Positions 1 to 9,382 are shown, numbered from the stretch's first letter. The stretch: DNA of 64,000 bases from Planctobacterium sp047947135 (GCA_047947135.1 CP170457.1:1054001-1118000); one strand, 5' to 3'. The notes: generated by a model not told the origin, from the sequence alone. Translations and numbers: made by a program.

Positions 1-100
1 CAGTATCTGAAATTCCGATCTGTTGAAAGCCTAGTGCTTTTCCCCACGCCTTGATATCTTGAGCCAGAGCGTTGTAATCGATTGTGGAATCCGATGACAT
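1..100 (-). CDS. queG: Epoxyqueuosine reductase QueG, N-terminal fragment
   Basis: Only the first 33 codons are inside the window; the gene runs off the left edge on the minus strand. The reverse complement starts with ATG at 98-100 and reads MSSDSTIDYNALAQDIKAWG, continuing to a GFQQIGISDT-like segment, which matches the usual QueG start (short helix, then the GFxxxGI(S/A) strand). QueG is the cobalamin and Fe-S dependent enzyme that reduces epoxyqueuosine to queuosine in tRNA. Its start overlaps the divergent nnr start by a few bases, the same head-to-head arrangement seen in many gammaproteobacteria. Family call rests on few residues plus neighbourhood. Confidence 0.8.
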   Translation of the reverse strand, partial: MSSDSTIDYNALAQDIKAWGKALGFQQIGISDT

Positions 101-1623
101 TAAAAACCTACGCAAATATTTTTCCGAAAACTAGCTTATCACAGAATATCTATAGCGCCGATCAGGTGCGCCATGTTGAGCCCAGAGCAGCGGCTTTGGC
201 CGGTGTCTCAATGTATCAGCTTATGGAACGTGCCGGTAAAGCTGTGGTGGATGTTATTCGTCGCCACTATCCAGACTTACAACAGGTGCTGGTATTGGCT
301 GGACACGGAAACAACGGCGGAGATGCTTATGTAGTGGCGCGCTTGTTAACTGAAAAAGGCTGTCAGGTTGACGTCTGTGAACTAGGTCAAATTGATAAAC
401 TCAGTGCTGATGCCAACGAAGCCAGACAGCGTTGGCTAAAAGGCCGGCACCAGATTAAAAAGACCGAACAAATTCTGTATCGCGACTACCAATTGTGTGT
501 CGATGGAATGCTCGGCACTGGTATTAAGGGCGCTGTCCGTGAACCTTATCAAGGTGTGATCCAGGCACTGAATAAGCAAGATATAGCGGTAGTTAGTATT
601 GATGTGCCTTCGGGGATTGACTCCGATACCGGAACGGAATGTGGCGAAGCTGTAGCGGCAGATCACACGGTAACCTTTGTTGGTGTGAAAGCGGGGTTGG
701 TCACAGGGCTCGGCAAACAACTGTGTGGCATTTTGCATTTTTCTGATCTAGGCATCGGGGAACCCTTTCAACGTATCGCTAGGCCGCTTGGTAGAACCAT
801 CACCTTCAAACAATTGAAGCCCTTGCCTCCGAAACCGAAAGCTGCCCACAAAGGGGATTTTGGCAAGCTATTATGCATTGGGGGCAATATTGGGTATGCG
901 GGAGCAATTCGCCTGACGGGTGAAGCGGCGATGCGATCTGGAGCGGGTTTGGTGAAAGTGTTTTGTCATGAAGCTTCCAAGTCCATTCTCGCCTCCGGAC
1001 GGCCCGAGCTTATGATTGAGTATCGCAGTGACTATTTGCAGGAAACATTAAAGTGGAGTCAGGCTATCGTGATTGGGCCAGGGCTTGGGCAGGATATCTG
1101 GAGTTTTAGCGTGTTAAAACAAACCCTGGAGCACTGCCTGAGATATCATAAACCCGTTGTGATTGATGCGGACGCATTAAACCTGATGGCCGAACATCGC
1201 ACACTGACCGTCCCGCAAAATCTTGCCGTGCTTACGCCCCATCCCGGAGAAGCTGCGCGACTTGCTAAAAGTGATGTCTCAAAAGTAGAGCAGAATCGAT
1301 ATAAGACAGTCAGTTCACTGTCGGCCCAGTACGATGCAGTAACCGTCCTCAAAGGGGCTGGCACCTTGATTGCGTCCCAGGATAATATCTGGGTCTGTGG
1401 CAATGGCAACCCAGGCATGGCTACCGCGGGAATGGGGGATGTATTGAGTGGAGTATTGGGGGCGCTACTGGCACAGAAAATGAGTATCAGACTCAGTGCT
1501 ATATTTGGTGTGTGTCTGCATAGTCATGCGGCCGATCTGGCCAGCCAGGAATATGGGCAACGAGGCTTACTAGCCAGTGATTTGTTTCCTTATATACGTC
1601 GCCTCATTAATAATGTGGCATAA
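94..1623 (+). CDS. nnr: Bifunctional NAD(P)H-hydrate epimerase / ADP-dependent NAD(P)H-hydrate dehydratase (YjeF)
   Basis: Repairs damaged nicotinamide cofactors: the N-terminal YjeF_N domain (roughly residues 15-220) epimerises R- and S-NAD(P)HX, and the C-terminal ribokinase-like domain (roughly 240-500) dehydrates S-NAD(P)HX using ADP. Visible motifs are GHGNNGGDAY near residue 70, the DGMLGTG segment near 140, and GNPGMATAGMGDVLSG near 440 which forms the ADP-binding loop. About 509 aa, normal for the fused bacterial enzyme. An upstream in-frame TTG at 82 exists, but the ATG at 94 is preferred because it gives the usual N-terminus. First gene of the tsaE-amiB-mutL-miaA series. Confidence 0.95.
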   Translation: MTLKTYANIFPKTSLSQNIYSADQVRHVEPRAAALAGVSMYQLMERAGKAVVDVIRRHYPDLQQVLVLAGHGNNGGDAYVVARLLTEKGCQVDVCELGQIDKLSADANEARQRWLKGRHQIKKTEQILYRDYQLCVDGMLGTGIKGAVREPYQGVIQALNKQDIAVVSIDVPSGIDSDTGTECGEAVAADHTVTFVGVKAGLVTGLGKQLCGILHFSDLGIGEPFQRIARPLGRTITFKQLKPLPPKPKAAHKGDFGKLLCIGGNIGYAGAIRLTGEAAMRSGAGLVKVFCHEASKSILASGRPELMIEYRSDYLQETLKWSQAIVIGPGLGQDIWSFSVLKQTLEHCLRYHKPVVIDADALNLMAEHRTLTVPQNLAVLTPHPGEAARLAKSDVSKVEQNRYKTVSSLSAQYDAVTVLKGAGTLIASQDNIWVCGNGNPGMATAGMGDVLSGVLGALLAQKMSIRLSAIFGVCLHSHAADLASQEYGQRGLLASDLFPYIRRLINNVA

Positions 1624-1699
1624 TTCCACCTGAGTGTTGTTTCCGTCACTGCAAGTGTGACCCAGAGACCGTGTGAAGTGTTAAAAGTATTTATCAAAG

Positions 1700-2185
1700 A
1701 TGGACAAAGTGCAGCAGTATCAAAGTAGTTTCCAAAGCACCTGTAGTGAAGAAACCGAGCAATTGGGTGGACGACTGGCGCAATTAGTTTTTAATTTGAA
1801 CTGCGCTTTTACCATTCACCTGGAGGGGCAACTGGGTGCCGGGAAAACCTGTTTTAGTCGTGGCTTCATTCAACAACTGGGCGTGTCAGGTTCGGTTAAA
1901 AGCCCTACTTACACACTTGTCGAACCCTATGACATAAAACAACGCAAGCTATTTCATTTTGATTTATATCGCCTGGCCGATCCTGAAGAACTGGAATTTC
2001 TGGGTATACGAGACTATCTCCAGGAAAATACTATTTCGTTAATTGAGTGGCCAACTAAAGGTGAGGGCTTACTTCCCCTTCCCGATATGAAAATTACTAT
2101 TGAGTTTATGGAACCAGGGCGTAATATAGTAGTCGAAGCGTTATCTGAGAAGGCGCAGGGTGTGATACAACAATTACAAAAATAA
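1700..2185 (+). CDS. tsaE: tRNA N6-threonylcarbamoyladenosine biosynthesis ATPase TsaE (YjeE)
   Basis: A 161-aa P-loop ATPase that works with TsaB, TsaC and TsaD to make the t6A modification at position 37 of ANN-decoding tRNAs. The Walker A motif GQLGAGKT lies near residues 43-50, followed by the family segments KSPTYTLVEPY and HFDLYRL, and the ISLIEWP strand near residue 115. Length is usual (E. coli about 153 aa). The ATG at 1700 has only a weak ribosome binding site. It is followed almost directly by amiB, so the two are probably translated from one message. A 76-base gap separates it from nnr. Confidence 0.96.
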   Translation: MDKVQQYQSSFQSTCSEETEQLGGRLAQLVFNLNCAFTIHLEGQLGAGKTCFSRGFIQQLGVSGSVKSPTYTLVEPYDIKQRKLFHFDLYRLADPEELEFLGIRDYLQENTISLIEWPTKGEGLLPLPDMKITIEFMEPGRNIVVEALSEKAQGVIQQLQK

Positions 2186-2192
2186 TGTGTCC

Positions 2193-3515
2193 ATGAATGA
2201 AATGATTCGCTCGATTTTTTGGCTGTTGATATGTTGTGCTTTTCAATCTATCAGTTATGCCAGTGACAATTCGATTAACAGTGTACGTATTTGGCCATCC
2301 CCAAACAGTACCCGAGTTGTATTTGATCTTGAGAAAGCACCACAATATTCCTATTTTACACTGACCAATCCCCACCGCTTAGTGATCGATCTTGCTGCTA
2401 TGCATGGCAAAGTTGATTTCTCTCAATTTGAGAATAAAAGCCAGTTATTAAAACTCATTCGCCACAGCACTCCGAAGGATAAGAATTCATTGAGAGTGGT
2501 GTTGGAGTTAAATAAAAAAATCAATCCGCAGGTGTTCTCTTTAGTGCCAACGGCGCCATATGGTGATCGTCTGGTCGTCGACTTAACCGATCCCAGCCCT
2601 ACAGAAAAAGTCATTGAACCGCGAATGAAGGAACGCAGTAAGGATATTATTATTGCGATTGATGCCGGTCATGGCGGGGAAGATCCTGGCTCAATTGGCC
2701 GAGGTGGTACATACGAAAAAAATGTCACCATACGTATTGCCAAGCGGCTTGAAAAATTAGTTAACAATGAGCCGGGTATGCATGCAGTATTGACGCGAAC
2801 CGGTGATTATCATATTGACCTTAATCAGCGTCCTGGGATTGCTCGGGAAAATAAAGCCGATCTCTTTGTTTCGATTCATGCCGATGCGTTTACGCAACCG
2901 GGACCTAATGGGGCGTCGGTATGGGTATTATCAATGGGGCGAGCTAATTCTGAATTAGGTCGCTGGATGGAAAGCACTGAGAAACATTCAGAACTGTTAG
3001 GTGGTGCAGCAGAAGTCATTCAGGACGTTGCCAGTGAGCGCTATCTTACTCAGGCATTGCTGGATATGTCGATGGACCATTCGATTGCCACAAGCTACGA
3101 CGTCGGACGCAATATATTGGGGGAACTGAAGCAAATGATGAAATTGCATAAAAAGTCTCCGCAGGCCGCGAGTCTCGCTGTATTGACCTCGCCGGATATT
3201 CCATCAGTATTGGTAGAAACGGGGTTTATATCCAACCCGAAAGAAGAAAAAAACCTGAATTGGGCTAAACACCAGCAAAATCTGGCAGAAGCCATATTCA
3301 ACGGTATTAAACAGCACTTTTCTATTGCCCCGCCGGATGGCACTTTATGGGCGAGTCGACGTCCATCTGCGTTACAACATCGTGTTGCCCGAGGGGAGTC
3401 GTTGTCGGTATTAGCGCAACGCTACAATGTCACCGTATCTAATATCAAAAAAGCCAATAACCTGAACGGCGATATGGTGCGCATCGGTCAGGTTCTCAAT
3501 ATCCCACGAAGCTAA
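2193..3515 (+). CDS. amiB: N-acetylmuramoyl-L-alanine amidase AmiB with C-terminal LysM
   Basis: Periplasmic zinc amidase that cleaves the peptide from N-acetylmuramic acid at the division septum. Order of parts: Sec signal peptide (hydrophobic FWLLICCAF then a cleavage-like SYAS site), AMIN domain (about residues 25-130), Amidase_3 domain (about 150-375) and one LysM domain in the last 45 residues (GESLSVLAQRYNVTVSNI). Zinc and catalytic motifs are visible: DAGHGGEDPGS (His, Glu), SIHADAF (His) and VETGFISN (Glu). E. coli AmiB lacks the LysM; pseudomonad and alteromonad forms carry one. A GTG at 2187 is an alternative start two codons upstream; neither has a strong ribosome binding site. Confidence 0.95.
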   Translation: MNEMIRSIFWLLICCAFQSISYASDNSINSVRIWPSPNSTRVVFDLEKAPQYSYFTLTNPHRLVIDLAAMHGKVDFSQFENKSQLLKLIRHSTPKDKNSLRVVLELNKKINPQVFSLVPTAPYGDRLVVDLTDPSPTEKVIEPRMKERSKDIIIAIDAGHGGEDPGSIGRGGTYEKNVTIRIAKRLEKLVNNEPGMHAVLTRTGDYHIDLNQRPGIARENKADLFVSIHADAFTQPGPNGASVWVLSMGRANSELGRWMESTEKHSELLGGAAEVIQDVASERYLTQALLDMSMDHSIATSYDVGRNILGELKQMMKLHKKSPQAASLAVLTSPDIPSVLVETGFISNPKEEKNLNWAKHQQNLAEAIFNGIKQHFSIAPPDGTLWASRRPSALQHRVARGESLSVLAQRYNVTVSNIKKANNLNGDMVRIGQVLNIPRS

Positions 3516-3532
3516 GTACAGGAAGGGATCCA

Positions 3533-5353
3533 TTGCCTATTCAAATTTTGCCCGCCGAGTTGGCAAACCAAATTGCTGCCGGAGAAGTGGTTGAAAGACC
3601 TGCGTCTGTGGTTAAAGAGCTAGTTGAAAATTGCCTTGATGCTGGGGCGACGCGTATTGACATTGATATCGAACGGGGTGGACATAAGCGTATCAGGGTC
3701 AGGGATAATGGCAGCGGTATTGAAAAACAGGAGTTAGCATTGGCGCTAAGTCGCCATGCGACCAGTAAAATTAAAGACCTTAGTGATCTGGAACACATAC
3801 TTAGCATGGGGTTTCGTGGTGAGGCGCTTGCCAGTATCAGTTCCGTATCACGTTTAACACTTCAGTCCCGGCCCACGCAACAGGAACAAGGATGGCAGGC
3901 ACAGACCGAAGGCCGGGAAATGCAGGTGCAGATCTTACCGGTTGCCCACCCTGAGGGAACTACGGTGGATGTACAGGATATTTTTTACAATACGCCGGCG
4001 AGACGAAAGTTTTTGCGCACTGAAAAAACCGAGTTTATGCACATAGAAGAAGTGGTAAAGCGCCTTGCGCTATGTCACTTCCAGATTAGTTTTCGACTGA
4101 ATCATAACGGCAAATTGGTGCGACACTATCCAGCAGTGAAACAAGACGCAGACAACCTGCGCCGGGTAACCCAGATATGTCAAAAACGATTTTGCGAACA
4201 TGCACTGTGGGTGGAAGCTGAGTACCGCCAAGACTCGGCTGGCATGAAACTGTCTGGTTGGTTGGGGACACCCGCTGCGGCCAGAACACAGAATGATTTA
4301 CAACATGCCTTTATCAATCAGCGTGTGATGCGGGATAAAGTGGTTAATCATGCAATTCGTGCTGCTTTTGAAGGTTATATTGATAGTGACCACTACCCGG
4401 CATTTGTGTTGTATCTGGACATTGACCCAGAGCAGGTAGATGTAAATGTGCATCCGGCAAAGCATGAAGTACGTTTTCATCGTGCCCGTGAAGTGCATGA
4501 CTTTATTTATGCTTCGGTAGCGGAAGCATTGCAGACGCAAATGCACCCCGAAGAACTTGCTGGGCAGCAACAGACCAGAGCATCGCAAGCCAGTCACGAC
4601 TATATTCAACCACTACAAGAACGAGATGTTCAATCTGGTACAGCGCTCCGAACCACAACACGAGACAGGGTGAACGAGTCTGACAGTGGTCATGTTGCCT
4701 CTTACCATCTCAACGACACTCCTCAACAACCGAATCGCCATTCTCCCGGAACAGCTGGTTTGAGTTCTGGCAAAGTCTCCTTTCCAAGGTCTGGAAGTGC
4801 ACCTGATAAACAGTCATTAGTGACATACAATGATATATTGTCTATGGCGTCTCCAGAGGCTAAATTGTCAGTTATGCCATTGGGGCAAAAAGGGGACTTA
4901 GTCGCTTGTCAGGAGCGTGTCTATTTTTTGTCATTAGCTAACTTGCTACATCAGGTACTCACTGCTTTTTGTGAAGAGGGCAGACTCACCCGACAACCTT
5001 TGCTTATGCCGGTTGCCGTTGAAGCGACGATGACTCGCGAGTCCATAGAAGGGTTACTGGAATACGGATTTGTAATAACAAAAGCCGGCCCCAAACTTAT
5101 TTTGAAAGAAGTGCCAGCCATGTTCAGGGACCAAGCCTGGTCGCAGATTTTCCCGGGATTTTGCAGCAGCAGTTACGCAACACAAAACCCGGTTGCCGTG
5201 CTAATTGAGGCTATCGCCGCACGGGGACAGATATCGGTCGAGACAAAGAACAAGTGTTGGCAAGCACTACAAAACAAGGGCTTGGATAGTGACTGGCTGG
5301 GCCAATATGGCAAGGTGTTACCAATTGAACAATGGTTAAACAGTGACAAATAA
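3533..5353 (+). CDS. mutL: DNA mismatch repair protein MutL
   Basis: The ATP-dependent matchmaker between MutS and the nicking step. The N-terminal GHKL ATPase shows ELVENCLDAGATRIDI, RDNGSGI, and FRGEALASI, with NTPARRKFL following; the variable linker spans about residues 335-420 and is rich in Gln and Ser; the C-terminal dimerisation domain ends the 606-aa protein. No DQHAxxExxxYE metal motif is seen in the C-terminal domain, so it resembles E. coli MutL, which relies on MutH for nicking. The start is TTG at 3533, fixed by the conserved N-terminus MPIQILPAELANQIAAGEVV and by the GGAAGGGA ribosome binding site at 3521-3528. Confidence 0.97.
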   Translation: MPIQILPAELANQIAAGEVVERPASVVKELVENCLDAGATRIDIDIERGGHKRIRVRDNGSGIEKQELALALSRHATSKIKDLSDLEHILSMGFRGEALASISSVSRLTLQSRPTQQEQGWQAQTEGREMQVQILPVAHPEGTTVDVQDIFYNTPARRKFLRTEKTEFMHIEEVVKRLALCHFQISFRLNHNGKLVRHYPAVKQDADNLRRVTQICQKRFCEHALWVEAEYRQDSAGMKLSGWLGTPAAARTQNDLQHAFINQRVMRDKVVNHAIRAAFEGYIDSDHYPAFVLYLDIDPEQVDVNVHPAKHEVRFHRAREVHDFIYASVAEALQTQMHPEELAGQQQTRASQASHDYIQPLQERDVQSGTALRTTTRDRVNESDSGHVASYHLNDTPQQPNRHSPGTAGLSSGKVSFPRSGSAPDKQSLVTYNDILSMASPEAKLSVMPLGQKGDLVACQERVYFLSLANLLHQVLTAFCEEGRLTRQPLLMPVAVEATMTRESIEGLLEYGFVITKAGPKLILKEVPAMFRDQAWSQIFPGFCSSSYATQNPVAVLIEAIAARGQISVETKNKCWQALQNKGLDSDWLGQYGKVLPIEQWLNSDK

Positions 5354-6284
5354 TTCCAACAAACAACATCCGCCAGCTATTTTTCTTATGGGGCCGACTG
5401 CGTCAGGTAAAACGGATCTGGCCATTGTACTAACAAAAATATTGCCCTGTGACATCATCAGTGTTGATTCTGCACTCATCTATAAAGGTATGGACATCGG
5501 TACCGCCAAACCCTCTATGCAGGAACTGGCGGATGCTCCGCATCGGCTAATTGATATTCTGGATCCGGCACAAAGTTATTCCGTTGCTAGTTTTCGCCAG
5601 GATGCTCTGAGAGAGATGCAGGACATTTCAGAACATGGACGGATACCCCTACTGGTCGGTGGTACAATGATGTACTTTAAGGCGCTGCTTGATGGTATCT
5701 CAACCTTACCGGAATCAAATCAGCTGATACGTGGGGAGATAGAACAAGAAGCAGAACAACTGGGTTGGGCTGCACTACATCAGCAGTTACAAAAAATTGA
5801 TCCAGTGTCGGCTAAGCGCATTCATCCCAATGATCCACAGCGGTTAATGCGGGCGATTGAAGTGTATCGCATATCGGGGCAATCAATGACAGAGTTAACC
5901 GTGACGAAAAGTGCACCGCTGCCATACAACGTCACGCAATTTGCCATCGCACCGGAGGACCGTGGGGTGTTGCATCAACGCATCGAACAACGCTTTGACA
6001 TCATGCTCAAAAACGGTTTTGAAGAAGAAGTCGTGGCATTGCGTCAACGAGGAGATCTGCATTTGGATATGCCTTCGATGCGCTGTGTTGGCTATCGCCA
6101 AATGTGGCAGTTTCTTGATGGTGAACTGGATTTTGATGATATGCGCTATAGGGGCATCGTCGCCACCAGGCAACTGGCCAAAAGACAGCTCACCTGGCTG
6201 CGTGGATGGCAAAAATTACATTGGTTAGAAACTTTCGATAAGGATAAGCTTGCAAAAGTAAGGGAAATATTTAACTCTTCCTGA
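5343..6284 (+). CDS. miaA: tRNA dimethylallyltransferase MiaA
   Basis: Transfers a dimethylallyl group to A37 of tRNAs reading UNN codons, the first step to ms2i6A. The P-loop GPTASGKTDLA is near residues 17-27, followed by SVDSALIYKGMDIGTAKP, the LVGGTMMYFKAL segment and the RLMRAIEVYR motif. 313 aa, the usual length. It starts with GTG at 5343 inside the end of mutL (11-base overlap), so translation is probably coupled to mutL, the same mutL-miaA-hfq order as in E. coli. A 298-base intergenic region follows before hfq and probably carries separate hfq promoters. Confidence 0.96.
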   Translation: MTNNSNKQHPPAIFLMGPTASGKTDLAIVLTKILPCDIISVDSALIYKGMDIGTAKPSMQELADAPHRLIDILDPAQSYSVASFRQDALREMQDISEHGRIPLLVGGTMMYFKALLDGISTLPESNQLIRGEIEQEAEQLGWAALHQQLQKIDPVSAKRIHPNDPQRLMRAIEVYRISGQSMTELTVTKSAPLPYNVTQFAIAPEDRGVLHQRIEQRFDIMLKNGFEEEVVALRQRGDLHLDMPSMRCVGYRQMWQFLDGELDFDDMRYRGIVATRQLAKRQLTWLRGWQKLHWLETFDKDKLAKVREIFNSS

Positions 6285-6494
6285 CGTATAGAGCGTGTTT
6301 ATCTATGAGTGTTACTTTTGCTGTTCGTGTTTTTTAGCCATACTTTTGACAAAGGTTGCGGCTAAGATAGCCTGCAGTTGCGTTGCTGATGCGTAGTTTG
6401 CATAACCAAACTACACAATTTTCGGTTACTATGGATGATTTTAGCGTCCGATATAAAAAATAAATAAAGATAAACAAGCCAAGCACCGATAATC

Positions 6495-6522
6495 TATACA
6501 GATAGTGTAAATACTGTATACT
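6495..6522 (+). promoter_or_regulatory. Inverted repeat and possible -10 element upstream of hfq
   Basis: Seven-base perfect arms TATACAG (6495-6501) and CTGTATA (6514-6520) are separated by 12 bases, about 62 bases before the hfq ATG. The right arm overlaps TATACT (6517-6522), which fits a sigma-70 -10 element, although no good -35 sits 17 bases upstream. The site could be an operator or a leader hairpin. The rest of 6285-6582 shows no open reading frame that looks real. Confidence 0.35.
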
Positions 6523-6582
6523 GTGCTTTAATTAGATAACAAAAACACACACTTAGTTAATAAGAATAATAAGAGGCTCAAG

Positions 6583-6834
6583 ATGGCTAAGGGACAATCA
6601 CTCCAAGATCCATTTTTAAATGCACTGCGACGTGAGCGTGTACCGGTATCGATTTATCTTGTCAATGGCATCAAGCTTCAAGGGCAGGTTGAGTCATTTG
6701 ATCAGTTCGTTATTCTTCTCAAAAACACGGTCAGCCAAATGGTGTATAAGCATGCTATTTCTACCGTCGTTCCTTCAAGAGCAATTCCAATGGTTGCTAA
6801 TGATCAAGTTGACGGGGATAATGAGCAGTCCTGA
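6583..6834 (+). CDS. hfq: RNA chaperone Hfq
   Basis: Hexameric Sm-like ring that pairs small regulatory RNAs with mRNAs. Sm1 (about residues 10-45; QDPFLNALRRERVPVSIYLV then GIKLQGQ) and Sm2 (VYKHAISTVVPSR near 55-67) are complete, including the conserved proximal-face Gln, Phe-Asp-Gln-Phe and YKHA residues. At 83 aa it keeps only a short acidic tail (about residues 68-83, ending DNEQS), clearly shorter than the E. coli tail; short tails are common in related marine genera. ATG at 6583 follows the purine-rich AAGAGGCTCAAG. Lies between miaA and hflX as usual. Confidence 0.97.
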   Translation: MAKGQSLQDPFLNALRRERVPVSIYLVNGIKLQGQVESFDQFVILLKNTVSQMVYKHAISTVVPSRAIPMVANDQVDGDNEQS

Positions 6835-6857
6835 TAAATTAATGTAAGGATTTATGC

Positions 6858-8150
6858 TTGTTTGACCGTTATGAAGCTGGTGAACAGGCGGTATTAGTTC
6901 ATATCAATTTTTCTGATGAAAACAGCAAAGAAGATTTGCAGGAATTGCAAATGCTGGTTTCATCGGCAGGTGTGAACGCGGTTGATATCGTCACTGGCTC
7001 AAGACAAAACCCAAGTGCCAAGTTTTTTGTAGGCTCAGGTAAAGCTGAAGAAGTTGCTAATGCCGTCAGAGCTAATGGTGCGGATGTGGTGATCTTCAAC
7101 CACAGTTTAACCCCTTCCCAAGAACGTAACCTGGAAACATTGTGTCAATGTCGGGTACTGGACCGTACCAGTCTGATATTGGACATTTTTGCCCAGCGAG
7201 CAAGAACCCACGAAGGTAAATTGCAGGTAGAACTGGCCCAGTTAAAGCACATTTCAACCCGGTTGATTCGCGGTTGGACCCACCTTGAGAGACAAAAAGG
7301 GGGGATCGGCCTGCGTGGTCCGGGTGAAACACAGTTAGAGACTGACCGTCGTTTGTTGCGGGAACGTATTAAAAGTATTTTGCGGCGTTTGAACAAGGTA
7401 GAGCGACAACGACAACAAGGTCGGCGTGCTCGAAACCGAGCGGAACTGCCGACGGTGTCATTGGTTGGTTACACCAATGCCGGAAAATCGACCCTTTTCA
7501 ACACTATTACGCAATCTGATGTGTATGCAGCCGATCAACTGTTTGCCACACTCGACCCAACCTTGCGAAAAATTCAGTTACAAGATGTTGGTTCGGCGAT
7601 ACTTGCGGATACAGTAGGATTTATCAGACATTTACCCCATGACTTGGTTGCGGCGTTTAAAGCAACATTGCAAGAAACCCAGACCGCCGACTTGCTGCTG
7701 CATGTAGTGGACTATGCAGATGAACGATTTCGCGAGAATTCCGATCAAGTGAATGAGGTATTGGCGGAGATTGAAGCTGACGAAGTTCCTCAGCTAATTG
7801 TCTGCAATAAAATTGATCGATTGCAAGGTGTTGAGCCGAGAATTGATCGAGATGAGGATGGCCGCCCTATAAGAGTGTGGATATCAGCGCAGCAAGGATT
7901 AGGCATTGATTTATTAAGAAATGCCCTCACTGAATGCTTAACGGAAAAAATGGTGCAATATCAATTACGTGTGCCACCCAAGCTGAGTGCCTTGCGTGGC
8001 AGACTATTCGAACTAAATTGTATAGCTGCGGAAAACTACGCCGATGACGGAGATTGGCTGGTTGATGTCAGGATGCCCATTAAAGAATGGCACCGGCTAG
8101 TTAAGCATTTTGATGGTGACATCACCCAGATGGTGGTGCACAAACATTAG
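6858..8150 (+). CDS. hflX: GTPase HflX (ribosome rescue / heat-shock splitting factor)
   Basis: Ribosome-associated GTPase that splits stalled 70S ribosomes, especially under heat stress. The N-terminal HflX domain includes QERNLETLCQCRVLDRT and the glycine-rich segment GGIGLRGPGETQLETDRR; the G domain shows GYTNAGKST (G1), DTVGFI (G3) and CNKID (G4). 430 aa, normal. The start is TTG at 6858, set by the conserved N-terminus MFDRYEAGEQAVLVHI and by TAAGGA (6845-6850) seven bases upstream. An out-of-frame ATG at 6854 opens a three-codon frame (ATG CTT GTT TGA) across the real start. Likely co-transcribed with hfq. Confidence 0.96.
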   Translation: MFDRYEAGEQAVLVHINFSDENSKEDLQELQMLVSSAGVNAVDIVTGSRQNPSAKFFVGSGKAEEVANAVRANGADVVIFNHSLTPSQERNLETLCQCRVLDRTSLILDIFAQRARTHEGKLQVELAQLKHISTRLIRGWTHLERQKGGIGLRGPGETQLETDRRLLRERIKSILRRLNKVERQRQQGRRARNRAELPTVSLVGYTNAGKSTLFNTITQSDVYAADQLFATLDPTLRKIQLQDVGSAILADTVGFIRHLPHDLVAAFKATLQETQTADLLLHVVDYADERFRENSDQVNEVLAEIEADEVPQLIVCNKIDRLQGVEPRIDRDEDGRPIRVWISAQQGLGIDLLRNALTECLTEKMVQYQLRVPPKLSALRGRLFELNCIAAENYADDGDWLVDVRMPIKEWHRLVKHFDGDITQMVVHKH

Positions 8151-8215
8151 TCAGTTCCAACGAGATTTGTTGAACTGTTAATAGAATTCCAATTTACATT
8201 ATGACGGAGAACAAC

Positions 8216-9382
8216 ATGGCTTGGAATGAGCCGGGTGGCGATAATAAAGATCCCTGGAAAAATCGTAACAACAATGATCAGGGGCCCCCTGATCTAGACG
8301 ATATCCTCCGCAATATCTTCAAGAAATTCGGTGGTTCTGGTGGCGGTGGTAATAAACCACCCTCATTTGGTAAAGGCCTGAGCAACCTGGGCATTAGTAT
8401 ACTGGTCGGTATATTAGTGGCTATTTGGGTGGTGAGCGGCTTTTATACCATCAAAGAAGCTGAGCGTGGTGTGGTATTGAGATTCGGCCAGTTCCATTCA
8501 TTTGTTGATCCAGGTCTGCAATGGAAACCGACATTTGTCGATGAAGTCATCCCAGTGGATGTGCAAACCATTCGTTATTTACCGGCATCCGGGTTTATAT
8601 TGACCGAAGATGAAAACGTTGTGCGGGTTGAGATGGAAGTACAGTATCGGGTGATTGAACCTTATGAATATACCTTCGCAGTCACTGCGCCGGATGAGAG
8701 CTTACAACAGGCATTAGATGCAGCACTGCGCTACGTGGTGGGGCATTCTGTAATGGATGATGTGCTGACCAGTGGTCGTGAAGTTGTCAGACAACAAGTT
8801 CGTGAAGAGCTGGAAAATGTTATTGCACCCTACAAAATGGGTATCTCAGTGACAGACGTTAACTTTAAAGATGCGCGCCCTCCTGAAGAGGTGAAGGCGG
8901 CTTTTGATGATGCTATTGCAGCACAAGAGGATGAGCAGCGCTACATCCGGGAAGCTGAAGCCTATGCCCGCGAAATGGAACCGAGAGCGCGTGGTCAGGT
9001 GCGTCGTATGGAAGAAGAAGCACTGGGTTACAAAGAACGGGTCATCCTTGAATCTCGAGGGGAAGTAGCGCGTTTCGAAGAATTGCTACCGCAATATCAG
9101 GCAGCACCGGTAGTGACTCGCCAACGTATTTATCTGGATACGATTGAGCAGGTCTATAGCAATACCACCAAGGTCATGGTTGATACCAAGGGTAGTGGCA
9201 ACATGATGTATTTGCCACTGGATAAAATTATGGAAAGGCAACGGGCGTTGGGCACCGTGTCCAGTGACAAAAGTACCATAGAAGGTCTGCGTGAGGCTGG
9301 CAATGCCGTGGATACTGGCAGCACCAGTAATCGTCCCAACCCTATTCGTAATGACCGTTTTAGATCAGGGAGAAACCAGTAA
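8216..9382 (+). CDS. hflK: FtsH protease modulator HflK
   Basis: Inner-membrane SPFH/prohibitin-family protein that forms the large HflKC cage around the FtsH protease. The N-terminal stretch is Gly/Asn-rich (MAWNEPGGDN and GGSGGGGNKPP), followed by DQGPPDLDDILRN, one membrane helix (about residues 57-77) and the SPFH domain with a helical C-terminal part. About 388 aa. ATG at 8216 is preferred over the ATG at 8201 because it reproduces the family N-terminus MAWN and has GGAG at 8206-8209 at a good distance. Its TAA overlaps the hflC ATG by one base. Confidence 0.95.
   Translation: MAWNEPGGDNKDPWKNRNNNDQGPPDLDDILRNIFKKFGGSGGGGNKPPSFGKGLSNLGISILVGILVAIWVVSGFYTIKEAERGVVLRFGQFHSFVDPGLQWKPTFVDEVIPVDVQTIRYLPASGFILTEDENVVRVEMEVQYRVIEPYEYTFAVTAPDESLQQALDAALRYVVGHSVMDDVLTSGREVVRQQVREELENVIAPYKMGISVTDVNFKDARPPEEVKAAFDDAIAAQEDEQRYIREAEAYAREMEPRARGQVRRMEEEALGYKERVILESRGEVARFEELLPQYQAAPVVTRQRIYLDTIEQVYSNTTKVMVDTKGSGNMMYLPLDKIMERQRALGTVSSDKSTIEGLREAGNAVDTGSTSNRPNPIRNDRFRSGRNQ

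Noticed and set aside
6620..6847. 75-codon frame overlapping hfq
   Set aside because: Out-of-frame shadow of hfq; the hfq frame is conserved throughout.
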